Below, in pieces: positions 16,914 through 25,966 of a stretch of 64,000 nucleotides of DNA (positions are counted from its first letter, which is position 1; every line of letters begins with the position of its first letter). Both the position numbers and the translations under genes were made by a program. Below the pieces are notes generated by a model. The model was given only the letters and a program-made list of their open reading frames with translations, was not told the DNA's origin and did no database searches. The DNA lies in contig CALRQC020000005.1 of NCBI GenBank assembly GCA_943370215.1, positions 124,001 to 188,000 on the forward strand, given 5' to 3'. This DNA is from Niveispirillum sp943370215. Its GTDB lineage: Bacteria; Pseudomonadota; Alphaproteobacteria; Azospirillales; Azospirillaceae.

Positions 16914-18599
16914 TCAGATCCGGCCCTGCTTCAGCATCGCAACGGCCGTATCGCAGGCCCGCGCGGTCAGCGCCATATAGGTCAGTGACGGGTTCTGGCA
17001 GGCGGATGACGCCATGGCCGCCCCATCGGTGACGAACACATTGGGCACGTCATGCAACTGGTTCCAGCGGTTGGTGACCGATGTGCGCGGGTCATGACCC
17101 ATCATGGCCCCGCCCATTTCATGGATGGCACTGCCGCCGATGCCCGGCTGGTTCAAGGACAAGATCACCTTGCCGCCGGCAGCGGTCAGCATGGCGCTGG
17201 CCTCCTTGCCGGCATCGGTCAGGGCCTTGCGCTCATTCTCCCCATGGGTGAAGTCGATCTGCAGCAAAGGGGCGCCGAATTGATCGACCTTCACCGGGTC
17301 CAGGCGCAGGCGGTTGCTTTCGCGCGGCAGGCTTTCGGCGAACGTCACCAGAACCATGCGCCAGGGGCCGACCTGGCGCAGCCTTTCCTTGAAGGCCTCG
17401 CCGATGCCGGCTTCCCGTTTGCCGCGCGTCCAGGTGCTGCGCAGGGCGCCGCCCTGGAAACTGTAGCCGCGCACGAAATCCCCCTCCGGCTGGTCCCCCA
17501 GATTGCGGAAACGCGGGATGATGATGCCTGTGGGCCGGTTGCCATAGGTGGTTCGATCTTGGAAACTGTCGAACAGGGCGATGGCCCCCACCGTGCTGGC
17601 ATGGTCCATGATGTGGCTGCCCAGCCGGCCGCTGCTGTTGCCCAACCCGTTGGGAAAGGCATCGGACCGCGACCGCAGCAGCACATGGTTGGTGTTGAAC
17701 GCCCCGGCATTCATGAAAATGATGCGGGCGGTATAGCGCCGACGCTCCCCGGTTTTCACATTCAAGACAGAAACGCCGCGGGCCCGCTTCGCCTTGGCGT
17801 CGTAATCCACCGTTTCCACCACCGTGTCGGTGATCAGCGTCAGTTTGCCGGTGGCCTGGGCGGCGGGCAGGGTGGAACTCTGCGTGCTGAAATAGGCGCC
17901 ATAGGAACAGCCGCGTTGACAGATCATCCGGTTCTGGCAGGTGCCACGCCCTTCCTTTTCCTGGGTCAGGTTGGCGGTGCGGCCAATGGTCAGCCGCCGG
18001 TCGGGCCATTGCGCCTCAATCACCCCTTTGGCGTGCTTTTCCAGCACATTCAAGGCCATGGGTGGCTGATAGATGCCATCGGGCAGGGAGGAAACCCCTT
18101 CATTCTGCCCCGACACGCCGATGAACCTCTCCACATGGTCGTACCAGGGCTTCAGGTCGGCATAGCGGATGGGCCAGTCCACACCATGGCCATCCTTCTT
18201 GTTGGCCCCGAAATCATGGTCGCTCATCCGATAGGATTGGCGACCCCAGGTCAGCGACCTTCCGCCCAACTGATAGCTGCGCCACCAGTTGAACTGGGTG
18301 CCATCGGCGACGGAATAGGGGTTTTCCCGGTCATTGACGAAATGGTTCTGGGTATATTCGGTGAAATGCCGGTTCTTCGACTGAACAGCGAAATCCCGTT
18401 CATAAAGCTGCGGGTCGCCTTCGCCCCGGAACGGCATTTCCCACGGCGCCTTCATTTCTGTGACATAGTCTGTGCCATGTTCGATATGGCGACCGCGTTC
18501 GACCATCAGAACCTTCAGGCCCTTTTCGGTCAGTTCCTTTGCCGCCCAGCCACCGGTGATGCCGGAGCCGACGACGATCGCGTCGAAATCTGTGTTCAT
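16914..18599 (-). CDS. Glucoside 3-dehydrogenase catalytic subunit (GMC flavoprotein)
   Basis: A 561-aa GMC oxidoreductase. FAD binds at GSGITGG (11-17). Catalytic residues are His493 (SAIHEMGG) and Asn536 (CQNPSL), the usual GMC pair. Cys221, Cys227 and Cys231 (CQNRMICQRGC) follow the Cys-X5-Cys-X3-Cys spacing of the iron-sulfur cluster in bacterial FAD-glucose dehydrogenases, so electrons should pass from FAD through a cluster to a carrier. There is no signal peptide; the partner subunit, overlapping by four bases, carries a Tat signal, so the complex is exported by hitch-hiking. The pair resembles glucoside 3-dehydrogenases, which oxidise C3 of sugars and glycosides to 3-keto products. A deglycosidase needing 3-keto substrates downstream supports this. 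Gluconate 2-dehydrogenase activity is the main alternative. Confidence 0.88.
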   Translation of the reverse strand: MNTDFDAIVVGSGITGGWAAKELTEKGLKVLMVERGRHIEHGTDYVTEMKAPWEMPFRGEGDPQLYERDFAVQSKNRHFTEYTQNHFVNDRENPYSVADGTQFNWWRSYQLGGRSLTWGRQSYRMSDHDFGANKKDGHGVDWPIRYADLKPWYDHVERFIGVSGQNEGVSSLPDGIYQPPMALNVLEKHAKGVIEAQWPDRRLTIGRTANLTQEKEGRGTCQNRMICQRGCSYGAYFSTQSSTLPAAQATGKLTLITDTVVETVDYDAKAKRARGVSVLNVKTGERRRYTARIIFMNAGAFNTNHVLLRSRSDAFPNGLGNSSGRLGSHIMDHASTVGAIALFDSFQDRTTYGNRPTGIIIPRFRNLGDQPEGDFVRGYSFQGGALRSTWTRGKREAGIGEAFKERLRQVGPWRMVLVTFAESLPRESNRLRLDPVKVDQFGAPLLQIDFTHGENERKALTDAGKEASAMLTAAGGKVILSLNQPGIGGSAIHEMGGAMMGHDPRTSVTNRWNQLHDVPNVFVTDGAAMASSACQNPSLTYMALTARACDTAVAMLKQGRI

Positions 18600-19219
18600 C
18601 CGAAATCCACCGCTGTCCAGTCGTTCGACCAGGCCCGATCCTGCGGGCCGACGGGTATATCCGGGTCGAAACGGCCCGGCACCAGTTCAAAGAACAGTTC
18701 CTGGCTGCCCCCGATTTCCGAGGTGTAATAGCCGGTGACGATCAGGCCCTTCCACGTGCGCCAGGGGGATTTCTCCCCGCCCTTGGCATAGGCGGCCGCA
18801 TCCAGATCGCTCAGCGCCTTGGTCTGGGCCGCCGGTTTGGCGGCCAGGAAATTGCCGCCGGCCTTCAGGTCCAGTTCAAAGCCCAGCCAATCCAGCCAGC
18901 CGGCCCCCGTTGGGGCGGCACCGCCGCTGAACTGGTCGGCCGGGGGCGGGCGGCCGGTGCGGGCAAGCCCGTGCTGCAGCGCCAGGGCGATGAAATCCGG
19001 CACCCGGGCCTTCACCGCCCCCGGCGTGGCCGTGTCGGGAATGGTCAGGTCACAGACCCGTTCCAGCAATTGCCGTGTCCGCACGGTCAAGGCGGGCGAC
19101 CCGCCCTCAGCCAGTTGCGCCCAGACCTGTGCCGGTGTCAGCGCCGCCCCGGCCAACGCCAGACCGGCGCGCAGCAGATGGCGGCGACTGGCAACAGGGG
19201 AACCATCGATGTTTGGCAT
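18596..19219 (-). CDS. Dehydrogenase small subunit (gluconate 2-dehydrogenase subunit 3 family), Tat-exported
   Basis: A 207-aa small subunit. The Tat signal is SRRHLLRAGLALAGAAL followed by AQVWA. The mature part has the family pattern LLERVCDLTIPDTATPGA near its start and WKGLIVTGYYTSEIGGSQE near its end. These subunits act as a chaperone and export escort for the GMC subunit and have no cofactor of their own. I start at ATG 19219, which has AAGGGAT upstream and sits 28 bases after the esterase stop, rather than 63 bases further upstream inside the esterase gene. The ATGA overlap with the GMC gene couples translation of the two subunits. Confidence 0.87.
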   Translation of the reverse strand: MPNIDGSPVASRRHLLRAGLALAGAALTPAQVWAQLAEGGSPALTVRTRQLLERVCDLTIPDTATPGAVKARVPDFIALALQHGLARTGRPPPADQFSGGAAPTGAGWLDWLGFELDLKAGGNFLAAKPAAQTKALSDLDAAAYAKGGEKSPWRTWKGLIVTGYYTSEIGGSQELFFELVPGRFDPDIPVGPQDRAWSNDWTAVDFG

Positions 19220-19247
19220 CTGCACTATCCCTTGTGATCTGGCGGTG

Positions 19248-20822
19248 TCAGAACAGGCCCAGCTTGCCGCCGCTGGCTGCAAAGTCCTGGTAGGCGCGCC
19301 ATCTGGCTGCCTCCAGCGGTTCCACCGGCCCCGTCTTATCGCCTAAAGCCATGATTTTGCCAGAGGACAGGCGCGGCCAGACCGGCAGCACCGATCCCCC
19401 GGCATTGGGGTCGCCAGCCCGGACGAAATTCACCCAATAGCGCATCATGTTGGCGGCAATCGCGCGGTCGGCTTCCGGGATGGGGCGACCAGACTTATCC
19501 AAGGTGCCAAACATATAGGCCAACTCGACACTGTGGAAACTGCCGAACCGTTCTGCCGGCGTGCCCGTCTGGGTGTGGCTGAACAGATAGGCGTAGATGG
19601 GGGCGGCGGTCGCCGGCCGGGTCTGCGCCCAGGCCAGCATGGCGGCTGTCGCCTGTTCGCGCAGCAGTCGCTTTGCGGCCACCGCCGCCGCTGCATCGTC
19701 TGACGCCTTATAGAAGGGGCGGAATTGTGGGGCCTTGTCACCAAAGCGGCGGACCAGCAGCGTATCCAACTGTACTACGCTGCTGGATGCCCAATCGGGT
19801 CCGACGCTGCTTTCATCGGCAGTCAACCCGGTCAGTACCGGCACATCCGGTCGCTGTCTTGCCGGGTCGGGCAGCACGGCCGGTTCCGTAATCGGGGCAA
19901 AGCGCAGGCCGGGCGGCCCCAGTGAAGGGTCTTTGCCGGCTTTCGCGACGGCGTCTGCCGGCAGGGCGCGCAGGGCATCAATGCTGTCCACGCCAGCCGC
20001 CGCCAGCAGCTTTTCACCCATGCTCTCTGCCGCCGCGCGGGCTGGAATGGGGATACCCATGCCGGAACCGCTCTGCGCGATGGCCTGCCCAAACAGGCCG
20101 GCGGCCGCAGGGGAAGCCAGCAACGCATGGACAGAGGCCGCCCCCGCCGACTGACCGGCCACGGTTACCCGCGTCGGATCGCCGCCGAAGCGGGCGATAT
20201 TCTGCTGTACCCAGCGCAGGGCGGCGATCTGGTCCATCAGCCCGTAATTGCCCGATGAACCAGCCTCCCGCGTCAGGGCGGGATGGGCCAGGAAACCGAA
20301 GACGCCCAGCCGGTAATTCAGGGAAACCACGATGATGCCCTGCCGCGCCAGGGCCGTGCCGTCATAGAGCGGCACGGAACCGGCGCCGCCGATAAAGGCC
20401 CCGCCATGAATCCAGACCATGACGGGCAATTTGCCGGAAGTTGTTGCCTCCCCCGCCGGCCGCCAGAGATTGACGGTCAGGCAATCCTCGCTGGTGCGGT
20501 TGGTGGAGAAGTATTCTGCTGTCCAGGGGGAGCCGCCGGGTGGGCTGTGCGGCGGTTCCTGCAGGCAATCCGGCCCGAACGCCGTGGCATCGCGCACCGA
20601 TGTCCAGGCCGGGGCCGGCTGCGGCGCGCGCCAGCGGTTGGCCCCGCCCGTGTCCGCCGCATAGGGGATGCCCAGAAAAGCATCCACGCCATCGGCGGAT
20701 TTACCGGCCACCGGGCCGGCGCTGGTATTCACCTGCGGTGCCGCCGCCTGCACGGCTGTCCCAGCCGCCAGCAGCGACAGCAGGCAGGCAGCGCTGGTCA
20801 AACAGCGCAAATATCGGCGCAT
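19248..20822 (-). CDS. Exported type-B carboxylesterase
   Basis: A 524-aa alpha/beta-hydrolase with a signal peptide (about 1-26, AGTAVQA). Type-B carboxylesterase signatures are clear: SEDCLTVNLW (111-120), oxyanion-hole HGGAFIGG, and nucleophile Ser225 in GQSAG. The charge-relay acid and His lie in the C-terminal half (the His probably in SFHSVELAYMFG). It is the first gene of an operon with the dehydrogenase subunits. In a plant-glycoside locus a periplasmic esterase could strip acetyl, malonyl or phenolic acyl groups from acylated glycosides before oxidation. That role is inferred from context; the family hydrolyses many esters. Confidence 0.88.
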   Translation of the reverse strand: MRRYLRCLTSAACLLSLLAAGTAVQAAAPQVNTSAGPVAGKSADGVDAFLGIPYAADTGGANRWRAPQPAPAWTSVRDATAFGPDCLQEPPHSPPGGSPWTAEYFSTNRTSEDCLTVNLWRPAGEATTSGKLPVMVWIHGGAFIGGAGSVPLYDGTALARQGIIVVSLNYRLGVFGFLAHPALTREAGSSGNYGLMDQIAALRWVQQNIARFGGDPTRVTVAGQSAGAASVHALLASPAAAGLFGQAIAQSGSGMGIPIPARAAAESMGEKLLAAAGVDSIDALRALPADAVAKAGKDPSLGPPGLRFAPITEPAVLPDPARQRPDVPVLTGLTADESSVGPDWASSSVVQLDTLLVRRFGDKAPQFRPFYKASDDAAAAVAAKRLLREQATAAMLAWAQTRPATAAPIYAYLFSHTQTGTPAERFGSFHSVELAYMFGTLDKSGRPIPEADRAIAANMMRYWVNFVRAGDPNAGGSVLPVWPRLSSGKIMALGDKTGPVEPLEAARWRAYQDFAASGGKLGLF

Positions 20823-20882
20823 CCCGGCCTCCCCTGTTTTTGGCGTCCGTCCTTGAATGTCTTGCTATTTCCGAACCCCTTA

Positions 20883-20957
20883 ACCGTCATTCCCGCGCAG
20901 GCGGGAATCCATACGACAGCGCGGATTTTGGATTCCCGCCTGCGCGGGAATGACGGT
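20883..20957. repeat. Palindromic repeat R1 (75 bp, ATTCCC type)
   Basis: The two halves are inverted complements, beginning ACCGTCATTCCCGC and ending in its complement. Each half is also its own 8-bp hairpin with a GCAG loop. It lies between the esterase start and the end of the TonB receptor gene. R2 is a near-identical copy. Confidence 0.9.
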
Positions 20958-21069
20958 GGAGAGATGGCAAGGTTTTGAAAAGCAGAAACATTTCCGGGAC
21001 AGGCACTGAAATCAATAGCCATAGACCGGCAGCCCGCCAATGGCCGCCGGCCATCACAAAGGCCGCTTA

Positions 21070-23343
21070 TCAGAAGCGATAGGTGCCCTGGATACCGAAG
21101 GTGCGCGGTGCGGCATAGATGGTGTTATAGATCAGCGAGCCGCCGGCGGCGTTGAAGTTGGCAAAGGCCAGCGGCTGCTTGTTTTCCAGGTTGCGCACAT
21201 AGGCCTGGACGGAATAATCACCATCGGCGGAATTATATTCCAGCGACAGATCGGTCATGATGAAACCCTTCTGCCGCATCCCGGCCCAATTCACCACCGA
21301 CAGGTAATGGGTCGATTTGTAACGGCTGAAGGCGCCGGCCACGATATTGGCCCCATTGCCGATTTCGAACGTGTGGCTATACCCGGCCGAGAGCGTCCAT
21401 TTCGGGGCCTGCGGCGGGCGGTTGCCGGCCAGGTTGAAGGGCTGGGCACCTTGTGTCACCGGGTCGCTGTCATTGATGGGATTGCCATTGACGCCGATCA
21501 GCGAGGTGGCGAAATCCTGCACCTTGGCATCCAGGTAATTGATGGTGAAGGACAGTTCGTCCACCGGGCTCAACAACAGGCGGGTATCGGTTTCAATACC
21601 CCAGACGCGGGATTTACCGGCATTCAGGGTGCGGGCACCGATATTATTATCGACGAACACCTGGATCTGCTGATCCTTGTAATCATAATAGAAGGCCGAG
21701 GCATTGAACTGCAGGCGGCCATTATTGAAACGGTTCTTGGTGCCAACCTCATAGGCGGTCAGCTTTTCCGGATCATAGGAGCCGACACTGTCAAAGCCGC
21801 CGCTCTTATAGCCGGTGCTGGCCTTGGCATAGACCAGGCTGTCGCGCGCCGGCTTCCAGTCGATACCGATATTGCCGGTGACCTGATCGGAGGAGGAGCG
21901 CGGCTTCAGGATACTGGCGCCGGGGGAGCCAAAGGCCGGCGGCGTCGGCCCCTCACCCCGGCCGAAGCGCGGGCCATAATTGTAGAAGGTACCGCTCTTG
22001 GCGTCATCCGTATAGCGCAGGCCGCCGGTGATCGACAATTCCGGCCCCATCAGCGGCACGCTCACCTGACCGAAGGCGGCCTTGGAGGTGGAAAGAATGT
22101 CCGGGCGGTAGAAATAGTTCAGATAGGCTTTGGGCAGTTCCAGATAAAGCCCGCGGGACAGATCGACCTTTTCGCGGAAATAGAAGCCACCCACCTGATA
22201 GAACAAGCCGCTATCCAGCGTCTTGGACAGGCGGACTTCGTGGCTCTGCGTCTGCGAATTCAGCTTGTTGTTGCGGAAGGTGAAGGTGGCTGGCAGATAG
22301 CCATTCAGGGGCAGCACGCTGTCCGTCTTGTTGTCGCGGTAGCCGCCCAGATAGGCCAGCGTACCCAGCGCGAAATCCACCTCAATCCGGCCGCGCAGGG
22401 CGAATTGCTCGCTATTGAAATTGCCCAGATCGCCCAGCGGGAAACTATGCGGGTTGATGCCGCTGAAGGTCAGCTTGGACGGGATGCCGTTATTTTCCAG
22501 CGCCGGGGTGGAGGGGATGGCATCCACAATGCCCGCCGCATAGGCAGGATTGGTCAGTACGCCATTCTGGGCCACCAGCACGCCGTATTGCGACGGCGGC
22601 AACTGGTCAACATTGACATATTCCCCCGCGATATAGGTGCGGATATTCTCCGTCGGCTCCCAGGCGAGCGACAGGCGGGCGGCGTCGACATTCTGGTCCT
22701 CGCCGCGGCCGACGGCGCCATGCTTGCGGTAGCCATCATGGGAGGTGTGCATCCCGGCCAGACGCACGGCCACCGTATCGCCCAACGGCACATTGACCGC
22801 GCCCTCGGCCTTCTTGGCGTCGAAATTGCCATAGCCCAGGGTGGCGAAGCCGGTGGTCTTGCCCAGCACCGGCTTGGCGGCGATGATGTTGATGGCGCCG
22901 GCGGTGGCATTGCGGCCATACAGCGTGCCCTGCGGCCCGCGCAGCACCTCGATCCGTTCCAGATCGAAGAAGCTGGCATTCAAGGCCACCGGGCGGTTGA
23001 TATATTCGCCATCGATGCCGATGGTCAGGGCCGGGTCGGAAGCTTCGGAGACATCCTGGCTGGAAACGCCGCGCACGCTGATCTTGGTGAAGATCGTGTC
23101 GCTGGTGATGTTCAGATCGGGCGCCAGCCGGGTCAGCCCGTTCACATCGGTCACGCCTGATTTCAGCAGGTCATCCGCGCCAAAGGCACGGAGCGCGATG
23201 GGGGTGTCCTGCAGGTTCGTGGCGCGCTTGGTCGCCGTCACCACAATTTCTTCCAGCGTGAATTCGCTGTCAGCCGCCTGGGCGGAGGTCGCAAAAAGGG
23301 CGGCCGCTCCTGCGGCCAGCAGGAGCATGGAACGGGTACGCAT
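21070..23343 (-). CDS. TonB-dependent receptor of the glycoside locus
   Basis: A 757-aa outer-membrane receptor: signal peptide (about 1-23, ATSAQAA), a TonB-box region (TLEEIVVTATKR), plug (about 45-160, with VLRGPQGTLYGRNATAGAIN) and a barrel ending in FGIQGTYRF. The plug follows the FecA/CirA-like pattern common among receptors for plant glycosides and aromatic compounds in sphingomonads and Caulobacter. The gene is divergent from a TetR regulator. A copy of the AGAAT-N4-ATTCT site lies 57 bp before its start, so it belongs to the same regulon as the MFS, deglycosidase and monooxygenase genes. Likely cargo is a glycoside or its 3-keto form; this is inferred. Confidence 0.92.
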   Translation of the reverse strand: MRTRSMLLLAAGAAALFATSAQAADSEFTLEEIVVTATKRATNLQDTPIALRAFGADDLLKSGVTDVNGLTRLAPDLNITSDTIFTKISVRGVSSQDVSEASDPALTIGIDGEYINRPVALNASFFDLERIEVLRGPQGTLYGRNATAGAINIIAAKPVLGKTTGFATLGYGNFDAKKAEGAVNVPLGDTVAVRLAGMHTSHDGYRKHGAVGRGEDQNVDAARLSLAWEPTENIRTYIAGEYVNVDQLPPSQYGVLVAQNGVLTNPAYAAGIVDAIPSTPALENNGIPSKLTFSGINPHSFPLGDLGNFNSEQFALRGRIEVDFALGTLAYLGGYRDNKTDSVLPLNGYLPATFTFRNNKLNSQTQSHEVRLSKTLDSGLFYQVGGFYFREKVDLSRGLYLELPKAYLNYFYRPDILSTSKAAFGQVSVPLMGPELSITGGLRYTDDAKSGTFYNYGPRFGRGEGPTPPAFGSPGASILKPRSSSDQVTGNIGIDWKPARDSLVYAKASTGYKSGGFDSVGSYDPEKLTAYEVGTKNRFNNGRLQFNASAFYYDYKDQQIQVFVDNNIGARTLNAGKSRVWGIETDTRLLLSPVDELSFTINYLDAKVQDFATSLIGVNGNPINDSDPVTQGAQPFNLAGNRPPQAPKWTLSAGYSHTFEIGNGANIVAGAFSRYKSTHYLSVVNWAGMRQKGFIMTDLSLEYNSADGDYSVQAYVRNLENKQPLAFANFNAAGGSLIYNTIYAAPRTFGIQGTYRF

Positions 23344-23399
23344 TGATGTCCTCCCTAGAGAGCCCGATTGGTCAGGGCCTGGGCTCTTTTTCTAAAACT

Positions 23400-23413
23400 A
23401 GAACCCTAATTCT
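23400..23413. promoter_or_regulatory. TetR-type operator 1 (TonB/tetR divergent promoter)
   Basis: AGAACCCTAATTCT; on the minus strand AGAATTAGGGTTCT then AGTTTT. It matches AGAAT-N4-ATTCT with one arm mismatch, 57 bp before the TonB receptor start. Confidence 0.6.
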
Positions 23414-23568
23414 GAAAACATTTAACCCCTGGATGGTTCGGACGTCAAGCCGTTCTGTGACGCATGGGAATACGATGGTAATAGGGGTTGGCCCGCCGGC
23501 CCCCAAGGATTAGAATGATGTCAATAGAATCAGGGTTTTAATTTTTTAAGGGCGTGAGAGTGTCGAGC

Positions 23569-24234
23569 ATGGATGAGGCGCCGGAGAGCGAGCCGCTGTT
23601 GAACCCCGCCGGGCGAGAGCCCAAACAGGGGCGCAGCCGTGCGTCTTTTGAGCGGATGTTGGCCGCCGCCACCGATCTGTTGATGGAACGCGGCAATGAT
23701 GATTTCGCCCTGACCGACGTGGCGAAGCGGGGAAAGGTCTCCATCGGGTCAATCTATTGCCGATTCGACAGCAAGGATGATCTGATCCAGGTGGTGCAGC
23801 ACCGCTTCATTGACCGGATGATCATCGAACAGTCGGAAATGGTGGAGCGGATCACCGCGAAAGCCAGCGACCTGGACAGTCTGGTGCGGGGCTTCGTGGA
23901 GGAGCTGGCGGAATTTTTGAAGCGCAATGCCCCGGTGATGCGCCCGATGATGCAGCGCGCCGTGCATGATCCGGTGATCAGCGCGCTTGGCGTGCGCGGC
24001 TATCAGGATCTGGCCGACAAGGTGCAGGCGGCCCTGCTGGCCCGGCGGGAGGAGATTGGCCATAATCTGCCTGAACTGGCCATCGATACCATCCTGCGCG
24101 TCGCCTATTCCACCTTCGCCCGGCATCTGGGTTTCGGCATGGCGGGGGGGAATTACAACAAGGCCGACTGGAAGAACCTGAAGACCGAGGTGGGAGTGAT
24201 GTGCTCCACCTATTTGCGCAACGCCCATCGATGA
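23569..24234 (+). CDS. TetR family transcriptional regulator
   Basis: A 221-aa TetR protein. The helix-turn-helix covers about residues 25-70 (FERMLAAATDLLMERG, then FALTDVAKRGKVSIGSIYCRF); the rest is a helical ligand and dimer domain. ATG 23569 has GAGAG 8 bases upstream; a GTG at 23554 would add five residues. It is divergent from the TonB receptor and followed by an MFS gene. It is the only regulator inside the glycoside block, and the shared 14-bp inverted repeat has the size and symmetry of a TetR operator, so it is the best candidate for binding those sites. The ligand may be the glycoside or the aglycone. Confidence 0.9.
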   Translation: MDEAPESEPLLNPAGREPKQGRSRASFERMLAAATDLLMERGNDDFALTDVAKRGKVSIGSIYCRFDSKDDLIQVVQHRFIDRMIIEQSEMVERITAKASDLDSLVRGFVEELAEFLKRNAPVMRPMMQRAVHDPVISALGVRGYQDLADKVQAALLARREEIGHNLPELAIDTILRVAYSTFARHLGFGMAGGNYNKADWKNLKTEVGVMCSTYLRNAHR

Positions 24235-24266
24235 GCCGTTGACGGCGCGCCTTTCCGTTTATAAAT

Positions 24267-24280
24267 AGAATTATTATTCT
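24267..24280. promoter_or_regulatory. TetR-type operator 2 (before MFS gene)
   Basis: AGAATTATTATTCT is a perfect AGAAT/ATTCT dyad with 4-bp spacer in the short gap between tetR and the MFS gene, 47 bp before its start. Confidence 0.72.
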
Positions 24281-24327
24281 TATTCGGTCGATGCGGACCG
24301 AATCTCCAAACGGAAAGGTCTGCCGCC

Positions 24328-25794
24328 ATGGCATCCGGTGCTGCCCCCGCCAGCGGGCGGGCCGCCAGCTTGCACGCCATCGACCATGCCGCCGCCATGA
24401 CGCCACAGCGGCGCAAGCAGGCGCTGGTGGTGGTTGCCGGCGCCTTCATGATGGATCTGATCGACCTCACCATCGTCAATGTCGCCTTGCCCTCCATCCA
24501 GCGCGATCTGGGGGCCGATACGGCGGCGATGCAATGGATGGTGGCGGGCTATGCCGTGGCCTTTGCCGTGCTGCTGATCACCGGCGGCCGGCTGGGAGAC
24601 ACCCAGGGCTATCGCCGGCTGTTCATGCTGGGCATGGCGGGCTTCACCGCCACCTCGCTGCTCTGCGGGGCGGCGGTCAGTGCCGAGATGCTGGTGCTGG
24701 CGCGGCTGGCTCAGGGGGCGACGGCGGCCTTGATGCTGCCGCAGGTGATGTCGCTGATCCAGGTGATGTATCCGCCCGCCGAACGGATCGGTGCGCTGGC
24801 CGTGTTCGGCGTGCTGGGCGGCATTGCCGCTGTGCTGGGGCCGGTGATCGGTGGCATTTTGATTGAAGCCAACCTGTTCGGCCTGGGCTGGCGGCCGATC
24901 TTCCTGATCAACGGGCCGTTGGGTCTGGTGGGGCTGATCGCCGCCTGGCGCCTGTTGCCGCCGGGCCGGTCGGCCCATGGCGGGGCGGTGGATCTGGTGG
25001 GTACCGGCCTGATCGCCGCCACCCTGCTGGCCCTGCTGCTGCCGCTGTTGCAGGGGCGGGAAGGGGGCTGGCCGCTCTGGTGTCTGGCGCTGCTGGCGGC
25101 CTCGCCGCTGCTGGCCTGGGCCTTCATCGCCCATATCCGCCGGCAGGCCCCGCATGGCAAGGCGCTGGTGGACCCGGTGCTGTTCGCCAACCGGGGTTTC
25201 AGCGTCGGCCTGTGCCTGTCGCTGTGTTTTCAGGCGGCCACGGCGGGGCTGTTGTTCATTCTGACGCTGACCCTGCAATATGGCCTGGGCTGCACGCCCT
25301 TGGAAACGGCGCTGGTCCATGTGCCCTATGCGTTGGGGGCGTCTGTGGCGATTGGCTTTGTCGCAAGGCGGGCGCTGCCGCGCATCGGTTTGCGGCTGAT
25401 CCTGATCGGCGTGGTGCTGATGCTGGCCGGGTTGGCCGCCTTGGCCGCGCTGGTGGCCGGCGGGGGCGGGCTGGTGCCGCTGGGGGCGGCCCTGCTGCTG
25501 ACCGGCACGGGCATGGGCATGGTGGGCGGGCCGCTGGGGCCGGTCACCTTGTCGGATGTCGATGTCGCCCATGCCGGCTCGGCGTCGGGCAGCATGAAGG
25601 CGGTGCAGCAATTGGGCGCCGCCGGCGGGGCGGCGCTGATCGGCGGTGTGTTCTTCATGCTGGCGGGCGATCTGGCGCAGGGGGCGGCACGGTCGGCCTT
25701 TCTGCTGACCTTGCCGCTGCTGGCGGGGCTGTTGTTGATGGTGGCGTTCCTGGTGACCCGCCTGCCGCGCGATCTCAGGATTTTCAGGAAGTGA
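24328..25794 (+). CDS. MFS transporter, DHA2-like 14-TM drug/proton antiporter family
   Basis: A 488-aa inner-membrane transporter with about 14 hydrophobic segments. The first, FMMDLIDLTIVNVALPSIQ, carries the Asp-rich motif of the EmrB/QacA (DHA2) family, and GGRLGDTQGYRRLFMLG is the loop 2-3 MFS motif. DHA2 proteins usually export toxic or aromatic compounds. Here it follows the TetR gene, with one operator site in its promoter, so it may expel aglycones or phenolic products, or import the glycoside. ATG 24328 has GGAAAGG upstream; a later ATG at 24397 would trim 23 residues without loss of membrane segments. Confidence 0.87.
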   Translation: MASGAAPASGRAASLHAIDHAAAMTPQRRKQALVVVAGAFMMDLIDLTIVNVALPSIQRDLGADTAAMQWMVAGYAVAFAVLLITGGRLGDTQGYRRLFMLGMAGFTATSLLCGAAVSAEMLVLARLAQGATAALMLPQVMSLIQVMYPPAERIGALAVFGVLGGIAAVLGPVIGGILIEANLFGLGWRPIFLINGPLGLVGLIAAWRLLPPGRSAHGGAVDLVGTGLIAATLLALLLPLLQGREGGWPLWCLALLAASPLLAWAFIAHIRRQAPHGKALVDPVLFANRGFSVGLCLSLCFQAATAGLLFILTLTLQYGLGCTPLETALVHVPYALGASVAIGFVARRALPRIGLRLILIGVVLMLAGLAALAALVAGGGGLVPLGAALLLTGTGMGMVGGPLGPVTLSDVDVAHAGSASGSMKAVQQLGAAGGAALIGGVFFMLAGDLAQGAARSAFLLTLPLLAGLLLMVAFLVTRLPRDLRIFRK

Positions 25795-25828
25795 AGGGGG
25801 GGCGGGGCTTCTCGCCAAATCCTCTCAC

Positions 25829-25903
25829 ACCGTCATTCCCGCGAAGGCGGGAATCCATACGACAGCGCGAATTTTGGATTCCCGCCTTCGCGGGAATGAC
25901 GGT
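25829..25903. repeat. Palindromic repeat R2 (75 bp, ATTCCC type)
   Basis: Same layout as R1, with GAAG in place of the GCAG loop on the left and the matching change on the right. It lies between the MFS and Gfo/Idh genes. Confidence 0.9.
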
Positions 25904-25966
25904 GGTGAAAGCATAAAATCGGCGGCCATTACACCAACCAACACCCAAAAACCACGGGAGGAAACA

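Noticed and set aside
21040..23160. A 706-codon plus-strand open frame opposite the TonB receptor
   Set aside because: Composition is that of an antisense shadow and there is no ribosome site; the minus strand has a full receptor with signal peptide.
23511..23532. Two AGAAT half-sites before the tetR gene
   Set aside because: They are direct, not inverted, and their spacing differs from the AGAAT-N4-ATTCT sites, so they do not form an operator of that kind.
24280..25818. A 512-codon minus-strand frame very rich in Gln, Arg and Pro opposite the MFS gene
   Set aside because: Low-complexity composition and no family resemblance; the plus strand encodes an obvious 14-segment membrane protein.
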